This document shows positions 19,314-27,730 of a stretch of 64,000 nt of DNA, piece after piece. This DNA is from RUG334 sp045599645 (GTDB lineage: Bacteria > Muiribacteriota > Ozemobacteria > Ozemobacterales > Ozemobacteraceae). The position numbers were made by a program, and so were the translations under genes. The notes beneath the pieces were generated by a model, which worked only from the letters and a program-made list of their open reading frames with translations, had not been told where the DNA came from and did not search any database. Numbering within the stretch: position 1 is the first letter of the stretch; each line of letters begins with the position of its first letter. The DNA lies in NCBI GenBank assembly GCA_045599645.1, contig JAZRWI010000076.1, positions 1-64,000 on the forward strand, in the 5' to 3' direction.

Positions 19314-20017
19314 AAAAACACGGTATAGCCATTCCTATGGTATTAATATTTGCTACGATTCTCGGAATTCTGTCTACCTTCATCATGAGAAGCGCTCAGC
19401 AGTATAATAAATCAAATCAGACAAGCTATGCACAGCTACAATCATATTTTGTAGCAAGAGCTGGCGTAGAACATGCCATGTTAAAAATAAAGTATCTTCA
19501 CCGAGAACTTTATGATGCAATCTGTTTATCTCAGGGCAGAAATCCATTGTTCGATTTTTCCTTGATTAATTCCGGAGACATGAAAACCCCATACAAAGCT
19601 ATTAAATCCTACAATCCAGGGCCAATATTCCTTTATGAACAGGGCCAATATGCAAACGATGGCGTTTTCACTCCAAATTTCAAGAAAACAGACTGCGACA
19701 AGTGGTTAAAGTCTTTTATGGCTGACATTAACTCTAATACAGATGACTTAGCCGCCACAGAATATGGAAAGGCAAATCTGGTATTAGACCTTAATAAGCT
19801 TGATTCAAAAATTACCGATTTAATGTCGGAACCATTCCAAAAGGCTTCTTATCTTGTTTCAAGCTTGAATATTGCAGCTCAGAACATTGACGATAAAGCA
19901 TCAAAGGTTGAAAACAATGCTATTGTAGAGCTTGTTATAAATTCAGCAATCCTCACTGCCAGACAGGAATCCTGGCAGTATCAGATAAAGAAAACAGTGA
20001 AAATCACCAGAGACTAA
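19310..20017 (+). CDS. Minor pseudopilin-like protein (PilX/GspK-like)
   Basis: A 235-residue protein starting KKHGIAIPMVLIFATILGILSTF. This class III-like leader has the Gly/Ile cleavage context and hydrophobic helix but lacks Glu at position 5, as in GspK and PilX-type minor subunits. GspK-type subunits sit at the pseudopilus tip. The region after the helix (YFVARAGVEHAMLKIKYLHRELYD) matches the usual PilX/GspK pattern of an Ala-Gly-rich turn after the helix. It is translationally coupled to the genes on both sides (4-bp overlap upstream, 4-bp gap downstream). Confidence 0.8.
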   Translation: MKKHGIAIPMVLIFATILGILSTFIMRSAQQYNKSNQTSYAQLQSYFVARAGVEHAMLKIKYLHRELYDAICLSQGRNPLFDFSLINSGDMKTPYKAIKSYNPGPIFLYEQGQYANDGVFTPNFKKTDCDKWLKSFMADINSNTDDLAATEYGKANLVLDLNKLDSKITDLMSEPFQKASYLVSSLNIAAQNIDDKASKVENNAIVELVINSAILTARQESWQYQIKKTVKITRD

Positions 20018-20021
20018 TATT

Positions 20022-20738
20022 ATGAACAGAAAAGCATTTACAATAATGGAAATAGTTATAGCATCAGGCATACTGCTTGTATTTATTGGTAGTTTGCTTG
20101 GACTGTATTCTGGCGGAAGCAAGATGGGGAATTCTGCAATCTGGCTTCAGACAACTTCTAACCAGTTAAAGAATGCAGCAAGACAGATAAATACTTCTAT
20201 CCGCAAAAGCTCTTACCCTTCATGCCTCGAATTTCCTCAGACAATCAAGGAAAGTGAAGCAGACTGCTTTAAGGTTCATTTTATGAACAAGATACTTTGC
20301 GCTACAGAATGTGCTGATGTTTCATCTGTACTATATGGCACAAAGTTCCTGATGACTACAGAATCCACACCAGGTAAGACAGGCTATGAGGCAGGCCAGA
20401 ACCAGAAAGCTGTTTTGCTGTATCACATCTTCTCACTGGCTAGTAATGGTGACTTGGTATATTCTCGCTACAAGGATGAAGTTGAAGCAAACATCATAGA
20501 TTCCAACTACGATGCAGCAATTCCTGGTAGCGCTAAGGGCGTATATAAAACAACATTAGCAAAGAATGTTGAAACAATACTCTGCGAAAAAGCAGATAAG
20601 GAAACAACCGAAGATAAGTTTCCAGTAAAAGTAACCATCAACTGCGTAATGCCGAAATCCAACACTACCCGTTCTGAAACAGCTGTTGGAACACCGAACG
20701 TAGATGTAGTTGCCCATACTGAAAAAGGAGGATGGTAA
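20022..20738 (+). CDS. Type IV pilin-like / pseudopilin protein (PilW/GspJ-like)
   Basis: A 238-residue prepilin-like protein beginning MNRKA then FTIMEIVIASGILLVFIGSLLGLYS. Glu5 and the hydrophobic helix are present. The residue before the cleavage site is Ala instead of the usual Gly, which may alter processing. The rest has four to five Cys residues and no recognisable domain. By order (I/V-like, K/X-like, J/W-like) the three genes match a set of minor pilins rather than the major one. No ATPase or platform gene (PilB/PilC) is in this window. Confidence 0.8.
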   Translation: MNRKAFTIMEIVIASGILLVFIGSLLGLYSGGSKMGNSAIWLQTTSNQLKNAARQINTSIRKSSYPSCLEFPQTIKESEADCFKVHFMNKILCATECADVSSVLYGTKFLMTTESTPGKTGYEAGQNQKAVLLYHIFSLASNGDLVYSRYKDEVEANIIDSNYDAAIPGSAKGVYKTTLAKNVETILCEKADKETTEDKFPVKVTINCVMPKSNTTRSETAVGTPNVDVVAHTEKGGW

Positions 20739-20739
20739 A

Positions 20740-21681
20740 ATGAAGACTTCTAGAAATCTCTACTTTATCATTGTTGCCTTAGTATTATTTGGCAGTGTTC
20801 TTTGTGCCGCAGAACAGCAGCAACAGCCACAGAATCAATTTGGATACGTAAATGTAGCTGATGCAATGTTGCTTCACCCCACAATGCAATACTTTGATCC
20901 GATTGCTAAGCGTTTCAAGATTGATGCTCTCAAGGGCGTAGACCCGGAAAAGCGCAGCGAAGAAAATAAAGTAAGCTTCAGAGAAAAGCTGGATAAGCTT
21001 GAAGCCGACCTTAAAAAGCTTGAAGAATCAAGAGTAGCATTAGAACAGAAATATATGACTGATTCAAAAAGTTTAATTATTTCTGAAGAAATGCTTAAAG
21101 ATATGTCGGAAACAGAAAAAAATCAGTATAATGAAAAGAAGAAGTCAATAGATTCCAAGTATTTTGATGATGCTGACGAACTTCGTAAGAAGATATATGC
21201 TGCAAAGCAGAAAATCGAAGCCTTCAAAAATGAATCTATTTACACTGGTCTAGCCTCACAGGGTGAAACCAGCCAGCTCTTTTCTTTGATGCTTGATGAC
21301 GTATATGATGCAATGGGTGCAGTTGCAAAGCATTACAATGTATCATTTGTTTTCAACAGTTCAGCTGAAATAGCTTATCTTGAAAGCACTATGACAGCCA
21401 TGAACCCAATGAAAGAGTTCTTTGAAAACTTTGACCAGACAGTTCAGGACAGAGACGGTAAGAAGATTACCGGTGCAGCCCTTACCGCCTGGCTTGGAGA
21501 TAAAAATTCTACTTTTGTGAATTGCAATGACCGTCGTCTGACCTCATTTGTAATGATGGGTGGTTTAAATATGACTCCAGCAGTCATAGATTACATCTAC
21601 CAGAAGCACAAAATTGGAAAAGACCAGCGAGATTTCATCCTTGAATATTTCGAAAAAATCGTTAACAACGAAGAAAACTGA
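20740..21681 (+). CDS. Skp/OmpH-like periplasmic coiled-coil protein
   Basis: A 313-residue exported protein. A signal peptide (about residues 1-24, ending VLCAAE) precedes GYVNVADAMLLHPTMQYF, close to the FxxVDVxxAL start of OmpH/Skp chaperones. A long charged coiled coil follows (about 75-160), then a C-terminal part with VSFVFNSSAEIAYL, where Skp has VVFN-like strands. It is twice the usual Skp length because of a C-terminal extension. AAGGAGG upstream fixes the ATG at 20740. A role as a periplasmic holdase for the large protein encoded next is inferred from position. Confidence 0.7.
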   Translation: MKTSRNLYFIIVALVLFGSVLCAAEQQQQPQNQFGYVNVADAMLLHPTMQYFDPIAKRFKIDALKGVDPEKRSEENKVSFREKLDKLEADLKKLEESRVALEQKYMTDSKSLIISEEMLKDMSETEKNQYNEKKKSIDSKYFDDADELRKKIYAAKQKIEAFKNESIYTGLASQGETSQLFSLMLDDVYDAMGAVAKHYNVSFVFNSSAEIAYLESTMTAMNPMKEFFENFDQTVQDRDGKKITGAALTAWLGDKNSTFVNCNDRRLTSFVMMGGLNMTPAVIDYIYQKHKIGKDQRDFILEYFEKIVNNEEN

Positions 21682-21712
21682 AAGTAGCCTCATAAGAGTA
21701 TAGGAGGACAGT

Positions 21713-24700
21713 ATGTCGAATAAGAAGAGCAGAAAGTTAGTAAACATCATGTTGTCAGCGATGATGCTTCTTGGCATAAATGCCACAGAAGTCGTCGGCC
21801 AGACCACAGAATATGGCAAAAACGGTGTATCTTACATCCTATTGTCATCAGATTTTGCCTCACCTGGCGTTTACAGACTGAACAACTATGACGGTTCAGT
21901 AGCAAACGAACCATGGCGTTTGTATACCCTTAACGGTATGGAAGGCAAAAAGGCTAGCGGTTTAGCAGCAAATCAGAACAATCAGGTATTCCTGCTTACT
22001 ACCAATACTGGCGGGGAATTTGCAGACGCTGATCCTGGCTGGTTACCAACAGGTATAAAATTCGATGAAAACTCCTCTATTTATCTTGCAGCTGCAAAAC
22101 CAAATGAAGGTGGCGCAACTGATTATATCCGCTCTGGCTGTCCGCATATTTCAAGCAATTCAACAGGCACCTACTGGAAGCGCAACCTGAATATTGCTGG
22201 CACCACCTATAAATATGCAGTTCAGTTTGGTGGACCAACAGCAGTAAGATTTTTAAATGGTGTCTCAGGCACAGGCAATCAAATTGGTACTCCAATATGG
22301 GATGGCACCTATTGGCCACAGAGCACAACAAATTCAGCTGCTATTAAGCACCCAACCGATGACCGCAAGATTATTCTTCCTTCACACTTCGGTGCTCTTT
22401 CCTATTACCTCTATGGCACAAAGAACGAACCGGCTATTCAGGGTCTCTGCATGGACGGCAGCGATGGCCGTGACACCTACATATTTACTCAGGCAAATGG
22501 TGCCGGTTATTTTTCTGCAGACAGCAAACACAGATCTGGCACAATGTTCGGTTGTATCGTAAAGCGTATTTATCAGAAGCGTGAAAACTCTCTTGACCTT
22601 TATGCCGGTAACGATGGAACAACCACTACCACCAAGCCAGCTAACCAGAGCATGGCTAGAACTCAGGCCGACGTTCTTAAGACAGTAGACGTTAAGGTTA
22701 GAGAATCCTATGGTAAGCTCTGCGGCGATAACTGTATCGACGGTGGTGAACTTCCAGGCAACAAGCCGATTGAAACAGCTCTTTCAACAGTTACAGTTGT
22801 TACTTCAACAAACGGTAACCGCTACGGCTTTAACCCATTAGGCAGTACTAATGGCACCAATTCTAGTGCTGCAGCTCTCAGAGTTGTTAACAATTCAGGT
22901 ACTAGCGTAATTAATACTTCTACCGACGCAGCCGGTCAGAATTTCAATACAACTAACATTACAAATTCAACCTATCTTGCATCTAAGGGTATCACTCCAG
23001 TTGCAATGAAGACTATAGGTGTATCCTCCAACTTCTCTACTGCTAATTCAACCAGTGACTACATCTACGGTTCAGATGCAGACAGGTTCGTTGTTCAGGA
23101 CAGCTGGTGGGGAAAAGGTGGCGTTGCTTATGAATACTACGAAGGCGATGATACCAAGCCAGGCAACATCGTTAAGTTAGACTACATGAACAACAGTAAT
23201 CCAACTCCAGAAAATCTTGGTGATTTGTCTGGTGATGTTGACGCAATAGCAATCGACGGTGACGGTTATCTCTACGCATTAAAGACTGAACAGACTCCAA
23301 CAGATGCTCAGATGAGAAGAGTAAGCGTTGATGCAAACACTTTGAGTGTAGATAGCACCTCATATAGCCAGAATCCTGATTTGCCAACCTTCAACAGTTC
23401 AGACTTCACAGTAAGCCTCAGCGGTTGGAGACGTGATATCAGCACTACTTCAAACGGTGAAACCATCAACAATGGTTACAAAGAGATTCAAGAAGGCCTG
23501 CAGATAACTGGCGACTACAAAGTAGCCACCTTAAAGCAGAGAGTTTATAAATCTGTTAAGAGATATCCTCAGGGAACTGGTTCACTTGGCACAGAAGAAC
23601 CACGTGGTCAGCTTTTTGCTGGTTACGACACATGGACCAACAACCTCAAGAAAACCTCTACTGGTGTAACATGGGACTACGCTATATGGCGTGAAGAAGA
23701 AGGAACCAAGACTTCAGCAATCCCAGCAGAACTTGCAGTAGTAAACGTAGCCGACTCTCCAATCTCTATGCCTGGCACTGAAAAGCACTATGTTATCGTA
23801 ACTGGTGCCAAGACAGGCGCAGACGAAAGCTATGCCTTCCGTAACGGTCAGGTTGTTGCAGAACAGGATACCTTAACCTTTAAGGTTGAAGGTTATAAGC
23901 CTGTTGTTGACGGCATCCAGAGAAACCTCAAGGATATAGGTGACATCGCAGGCAAGTATAGCAGCATTAAGCTTAATACAATTCCTGCACAGGATGGTAC
24001 TTATGCTCATGATGAAAACGGCGACGGTTTAAAGAGTGGTTTCCCGTCCAGCATGTTTGAAGCCGGCACCACTTATCAGACCACTGTAAAATGGCGCTAT
24101 GCCCAGGTTGAAGATACAGTAGCTGTTCCACTGTCTGTAGCCAAGAAGATTACTTCCACTAGTGAAGTTGACGGCCTTGGCGAATACAAATCAGCATCTA
24201 TCCAGTTTAAGCAGCCAGGCAGATACATTGTTCAGGCTGAAGTAACCTACAACTACTTCAACAACTTTGGTACCGCAAAGAGACCATACGATCTAACAGT
24301 TTCACAGAGCACATTTACAACAGAACCTCTTCTTGTCAGTGTTTATGCTAATAGCTTACAGCTTAACAAGACTCAGAGCTATATCACTAACATAAGCATG
24401 ACCTACACTAATCAGAAGAACGGTCTTACCGAACCTAAGACAGCAGAAACAGAATCTGATTTCGATTGTCTCGAAGGAAAAGCAACTACAGCTAATCCAG
24501 ATGACGGTAAATTCGGTGACCTCACAATCTCCTTTGATGCTCAGTTCTTCAGAGAAGATGAATCTAATACTACCGGCAACCTTCAGACCTATGACGGTAT
24601 CGGTGTTTGGGACTACTCTTACTACAAGGATCTCTATTCACTTGCTAAGTCATCATTACCAGGTTTGACAATTCCAACAGTAGCAGATAATTCTCACGTA

Positions 24701-26656
24701 TATAACCACTTAAGCAATAGCTCTGATCTGACTAGCTGCTATAGCAAAACTGTTTACAACCCAGGTAAACAAAAGAATACCACCACCGGAGCCGGCACTT
24801 ACACAGCTGGTTCAGTTGTAACAGGCGCTCCAAGCTCAACTGATAAGCAATTCATCCAGTATGCTCTCTATCTCAGACCAGTAACTCCACAGGGTGATTC
24901 TACTTCATTTGACCGTGGTGCAGCTATCAAATCTGGCACCTTTGAAACAGCTACATTCACCGAAATAGGTCCAAGAAAATACAATGTTTCTTTAACAATT
25001 AACAACATTGACTCTTACATCAACACTCCAAGAGATCCAAAGGATTACATCTTAGACCTCGAATTGGTATATCCTCGTGTAACATGGTTGAACAACGACC
25101 TTGGTGCTAACCTCGGCGACGGACACAACTACTACAGTAGCGTAGTTCCATACACAACCGAAAATACAGCAGGTCCGGTTCACATTATCAGTAAACTCGC
25201 TGTTGGTGGCGTAGCAGCTAACAATCCAGCCTTCAACCAGAGCTATGAAGCTAACGACGGCTCCAAGATTTATTCTGATGGTCAGGAACCATATTTCACT
25301 CTCTGTGTTAGAGACAAAGAAATACCTCAGCTTCAGGATAATACCAAGAATCTGCCATATTACGAAACAACAGGTGAACCTTCAGTAGCCGGTGATTTCG
25401 AATATACAGTTTCAGACAACAACCCATTCCTGTCTGCATCAGCCAGAGCTAAGACAAGCGCAGCCAAGATCACACCAGAAGAAGCTAAGAGCGCTACTGA
25501 TCTTGCTATTCAAGACCTGAACATCAATACTTTTGAAAATAATGAAGACCAAAAGTCTTACATCCTCAGAAGCGATGCTGTTAAGAGTGTAAATATCAGC
25601 CAGACCAGCAACGAAACAGACTTCTATTCTAATGATAACTGGAAATTAACCATGGACTACAATGTCACCATGAATAGCCTTAGCCCGGAACGCTTTGCTC
25701 CAAAGGGTAACTTCGGCGAAGTTCTCGGCAGCATTAAGGAAAAGGGTGCTCTCCAGATGGAAAACTGGGTTGGTACTCTCTCCTATGCAATCGTTGGTAA
25801 GGTATATGATGGCTATGGTAAAGATGGTAACAGCAATGCCCATTACTTCTACGATGAAACTGTTTTCAAATCTAAGAATCTGCCTGCTTATTCAGAATCA
25901 AATGCCGATTTCGTAAAAGCAGAAGCTAGCCCGACAACTCCTCAGATTTATCTAGAAAGAATAGATAATGACCCGGCCAGCATCGAAGTTGAAATGATTT
26001 CTCAGAGCGATAACAGAAGATGGGTATTCCAGCTCATCGAAGGCGTAAACGATCAGGTTAGCGGTGCAAGCTCTGTTGATACTTTGTGCCCAAGCACACT
26101 GATTGTTAAGAACCTCTATTTGAGAAATACTAAGGGCGACGATACTGAAGAAGACGTTACCCCAGGTATGTTCAAGGCAACTCAGGTTCCTGGCACTACC
26201 AACTATTACAATGGCGCTTTCCAGGAAAATCCACCGGAAGGCTGCGATTCAGTAGTAAGAGTCAACAGCGTAATCACCAATGCTGTTCCAACCTTCAGAC
26301 GTGCAGCCAGACTTCTCATCAACGTCAATATCTTCGATAACTGTGGTTTCAGAGCATTACAGGATGCAACCATCAAGGTTAAGAACGGAAATGAAGTAAT
26401 CGTTGCCGAACAGATTAAGTGCGATGCTTCACATAACATTGAAGATGGTAGCATCAAGCCTGAATTCCTGCAGCAGCCACGTGGTATTTTCGTAGCAGAT
26501 ATGCCAATGAAGGTCGATGAAAGTCAGCCTCAGATGGAACTTACTGTTTACTGCAAAGACCACGCAGGCAACGAAAGAACACTGGTTATCCCATTCCAGC
26601 TTGCAGAAAGCACATTCGAAACCCGCGTTCTTGAAACAAAGGAAGAAAGACAATAA
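21713..26656 (+). CDS. Large secreted protein (1647 residues), possible pilus-tip protein
   Basis: An exported protein with an N-terminal signal segment (NIMLSAMMLLGINATEVVG) and a good AGGAGG site. The first third has propeller-like stretches (GVYRLNNYDGS; DVDAIAIDGDGYLYALKT near 505) and the rest reads as beta-sandwich domains with few cysteines. I recognise no catalytic motif. Its place after three minor-pilin-like genes parallels the fimU-pilVWX-pilY1 arrangement, where PilY1 is a large tip adhesin with a calcium-binding propeller. Sequence similarity to PilY1 was not demonstrated, so this is an inference from gene order and size. A strong terminator follows. Confidence 0.85.
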   Translation: MSNKKSRKLVNIMLSAMMLLGINATEVVGQTTEYGKNGVSYILLSSDFASPGVYRLNNYDGSVANEPWRLYTLNGMEGKKASGLAANQNNQVFLLTTNTGGEFADADPGWLPTGIKFDENSSIYLAAAKPNEGGATDYIRSGCPHISSNSTGTYWKRNLNIAGTTYKYAVQFGGPTAVRFLNGVSGTGNQIGTPIWDGTYWPQSTTNSAAIKHPTDDRKIILPSHFGALSYYLYGTKNEPAIQGLCMDGSDGRDTYIFTQANGAGYFSADSKHRSGTMFGCIVKRIYQKRENSLDLYAGNDGTTTTTKPANQSMARTQADVLKTVDVKVRESYGKLCGDNCIDGGELPGNKPIETALSTVTVVTSTNGNRYGFNPLGSTNGTNSSAAALRVVNNSGTSVINTSTDAAGQNFNTTNITNSTYLASKGITPVAMKTIGVSSNFSTANSTSDYIYGSDADRFVVQDSWWGKGGVAYEYYEGDDTKPGNIVKLDYMNNSNPTPENLGDLSGDVDAIAIDGDGYLYALKTEQTPTDAQMRRVSVDANTLSVDSTSYSQNPDLPTFNSSDFTVSLSGWRRDISTTSNGETINNGYKEIQEGLQITGDYKVATLKQRVYKSVKRYPQGTGSLGTEEPRGQLFAGYDTWTNNLKKTSTGVTWDYAIWREEEGTKTSAIPAELAVVNVADSPISMPGTEKHYVIVTGAKTGADESYAFRNGQVVAEQDTLTFKVEGYKPVVDGIQRNLKDIGDIAGKYSSIKLNTIPAQDGTYAHDENGDGLKSGFPSSMFEAGTTYQTTVKWRYAQVEDTVAVPLSVAKKITSTSEVDGLGEYKSASIQFKQPGRYIVQAEVTYNYFNNFGTAKRPYDLTVSQSTFTTEPLLVSVYANSLQLNKTQSYITNISMTYTNQKNGLTEPKTAETESDFDCLEGKATTANPDDGKFGDLTISFDAQFFREDESNTTGNLQTYDGIGVWDYSYYKDLYSLAKSSLPGLTIPTVADNSHVYNHLSNSSDLTSCYSKTVYNPGKQKNTTTGAGTYTAGSVVTGAPSSTDKQFIQYALYLRPVTPQGDSTSFDRGAAIKSGTFETATFTEIGPRKYNVSLTINNIDSYINTPRDPKDYILDLELVYPRVTWLNNDLGANLGDGHNYYSSVVPYTTENTAGPVHIISKLAVGGVAANNPAFNQSYEANDGSKIYSDGQEPYFTLCVRDKEIPQLQDNTKNLPYYETTGEPSVAGDFEYTVSDNNPFLSASARAKTSAAKITPEEAKSATDLAIQDLNINTFENNEDQKSYILRSDAVKSVNISQTSNETDFYSNDNWKLTMDYNVTMNSLSPERFAPKGNFGEVLGSIKEKGALQMENWVGTLSYAIVGKVYDGYGKDGNSNAHYFYDETVFKSKNLPAYSESNADFVKAEASPTTPQIYLERIDNDPASIEVEMISQSDNRRWVFQLIEGVNDQVSGASSVDTLCPSTLIVKNLYLRNTKGDDTEEDVTPGMFKATQVPGTTNYYNGAFQENPPEGCDSVVRVNSVITNAVPTFRRAARLLINVNIFDNCGFRALQDATIKVKNGNEVIVAEQIKCDASHNIEDGSIKPEFLQQPRGIFVADMPMKVDESQPQMELTVYCKDHAGNERTLVIPFQLAESTFETRVLETKEERQ

Positions 26657-26667
26657 TATAGTCTGAT

Positions 26668-26703
26668 AAAAAGCCCGAATACAGCGTATTCGGGCTTTTT
26701 ATA
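26668..26703 (+). terminator. Rho-independent terminator of the pilin-like operon
   Basis: A long perfect stem AAAGCCCGAATAC / GTATTCGGGCTTT with loop AGC is followed by a T-run, 12 bp after the stop of the large protein gene. Confidence 0.92.
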
Positions 26704-26711
26704 ATTAAAAC

Positions 26712-27434
26712 ATGGTCCGCTTATACAAAGGCACTATATTTACCGCAATTATAGCGGTGTTAGCCATTATCGCACCTTTACAGGCCTGCGATATGTCTGC
26801 TTTTGAGCAGACAGAATTCTCTGACCGCTGTCAGAGGCTTATAGACTATTGCAATAAAGCCTTTATTACTATGTCTGTACAACACCCGGATACAGACTTA
26901 AGATTAAGTGAAGCCTCAAAGGATTGGATAGACTTCTATCTCTCACACGGCAACGATAAGGTTCAGCCACCGAATATGAGCATAGTATCAGCTGATATTT
27001 GGAACAAGAACCTGCAAAGCCTTGGTAAAAGCTTTTCCAATTTTATACATAAAAAAATATCAGCTAAAGACTATCAGAAAATAATATTACAGATTAGCCT
27101 CATGAAGAATGAGGAACAGCTCACACAGCTTCATAATTGCTTTAAAGCATCTGAACTATGCGAAACAGACGCAAGCAAGATTAATGATTGGCTTTTATGG
27201 CTGGATTGCAGATTCTATACACCAGCAACAATTATTTATTCATACGTAGAAGAGCTGCCTGAGCTTGTTTCAGAATTAAAAATGGAAATGGAAGATTATA
27301 AGGACAGCCTGGAAAGATTCGTTGAGATGACAAAGGATGCCCCCAAAGAGCTTAAGCAAAGCTTTTTTGATAATCTGAACAAAGCAATCAGCGAAAGTCT
27401 AAACAAATGGGAAAGGCTGTGCTTTTATAAATAA
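26712..27434 (+). CDS. Exported helical protein of unknown function
   Basis: A 240-residue protein with a signal peptide (about 1-25, ending PLQACDMSAF) and an all-helical, charged body. I do not recognise the family. It resembles the 253-residue protein at 43053-43814 in length, in the Ala-Cys-Asp after the signal peptide, and in a DWIDFYL/SWLEFSN stretch with similar spacing. The two may be paralogues. The Cys could be a lipid attachment site, although the preceding residues are not a classic lipobox. The gene starts right after a terminator without a clear ribosome site, so its expression signals are uncertain. Confidence 0.7.
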   Translation: MVRLYKGTIFTAIIAVLAIIAPLQACDMSAFEQTEFSDRCQRLIDYCNKAFITMSVQHPDTDLRLSEASKDWIDFYLSHGNDKVQPPNMSIVSADIWNKNLQSLGKSFSNFIHKKISAKDYQKIILQISLMKNEEQLTQLHNCFKASELCETDASKINDWLLWLDCRFYTPATIIYSYVEELPELVSELKMEMEDYKDSLERFVEMTKDAPKELKQSFFDNLNKAISESLNKWERLCFYK

Positions 27435-27436
27435 GG

Positions 27437-27501
27437 CACCCTCATCCGTCACGCTTCGCGTGCCACCTTCCCCCAAACTTGGAGGAAGGCCCTGCGGGGG
27501 C
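27437..27501. repeat. Dispersed intergenic repeat (CTCATCCGTC type)
   Basis: CACCCTCATCCGTCA, then hairpin CACGC-TTC-GCGTG, CCACCTTCCCCC and GGAGGAAGGCCCTGCGGGGGC. It is the same element as at 6265-6486 and, inverted, at 62157-62220. Its right half seeds the 57-bp tandem repeat that follows. Confidence 0.8.
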
Positions 27502-27727
27502 GGATAAAAGCATACCCACACTTCACCAGCGAAACTGGAGGAAGGCCCTGCTGGGGCGGATAAAAGCATAACACACACTTCACCAGCAAAACTAGAGGAA
27601 GGCCCTGCTGGGGCAGATAAAAGCATAACACACACTTCACCAGCAAAACTGGAGGAAGGCCATGCTGGGGCGGATAAAAGCATAACACACACTTCACCCA
27701 GCAAACTTGGAGGAAGGCCCTGCTGGT
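27481..27727. repeat. 57-bp tandem repeat, about 4.3 copies
   Basis: The unit starts GGAGGAAGGCCCTGCTGGGG and continues CGGATAAAAGCATAACACAC then ACTTCACCAGCAAAACT. Starts are at 27481, 27537, 27594, 27651 and 27709 (partial). Copies are nearly identical. It fills the gap between convergent genes (unknown protein and ftsY). Because 57 is a multiple of three, open frames run through it, but they have no independent support as genes. Confidence 0.9.
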
Positions 27728-27730
27728 AAT

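Noticed and set aside
27399..27704. Open frame encoding 19-residue repeats
   Set aside because: It is the 57-bp DNA repeat read in frame; no start signals, and other frames are open too.
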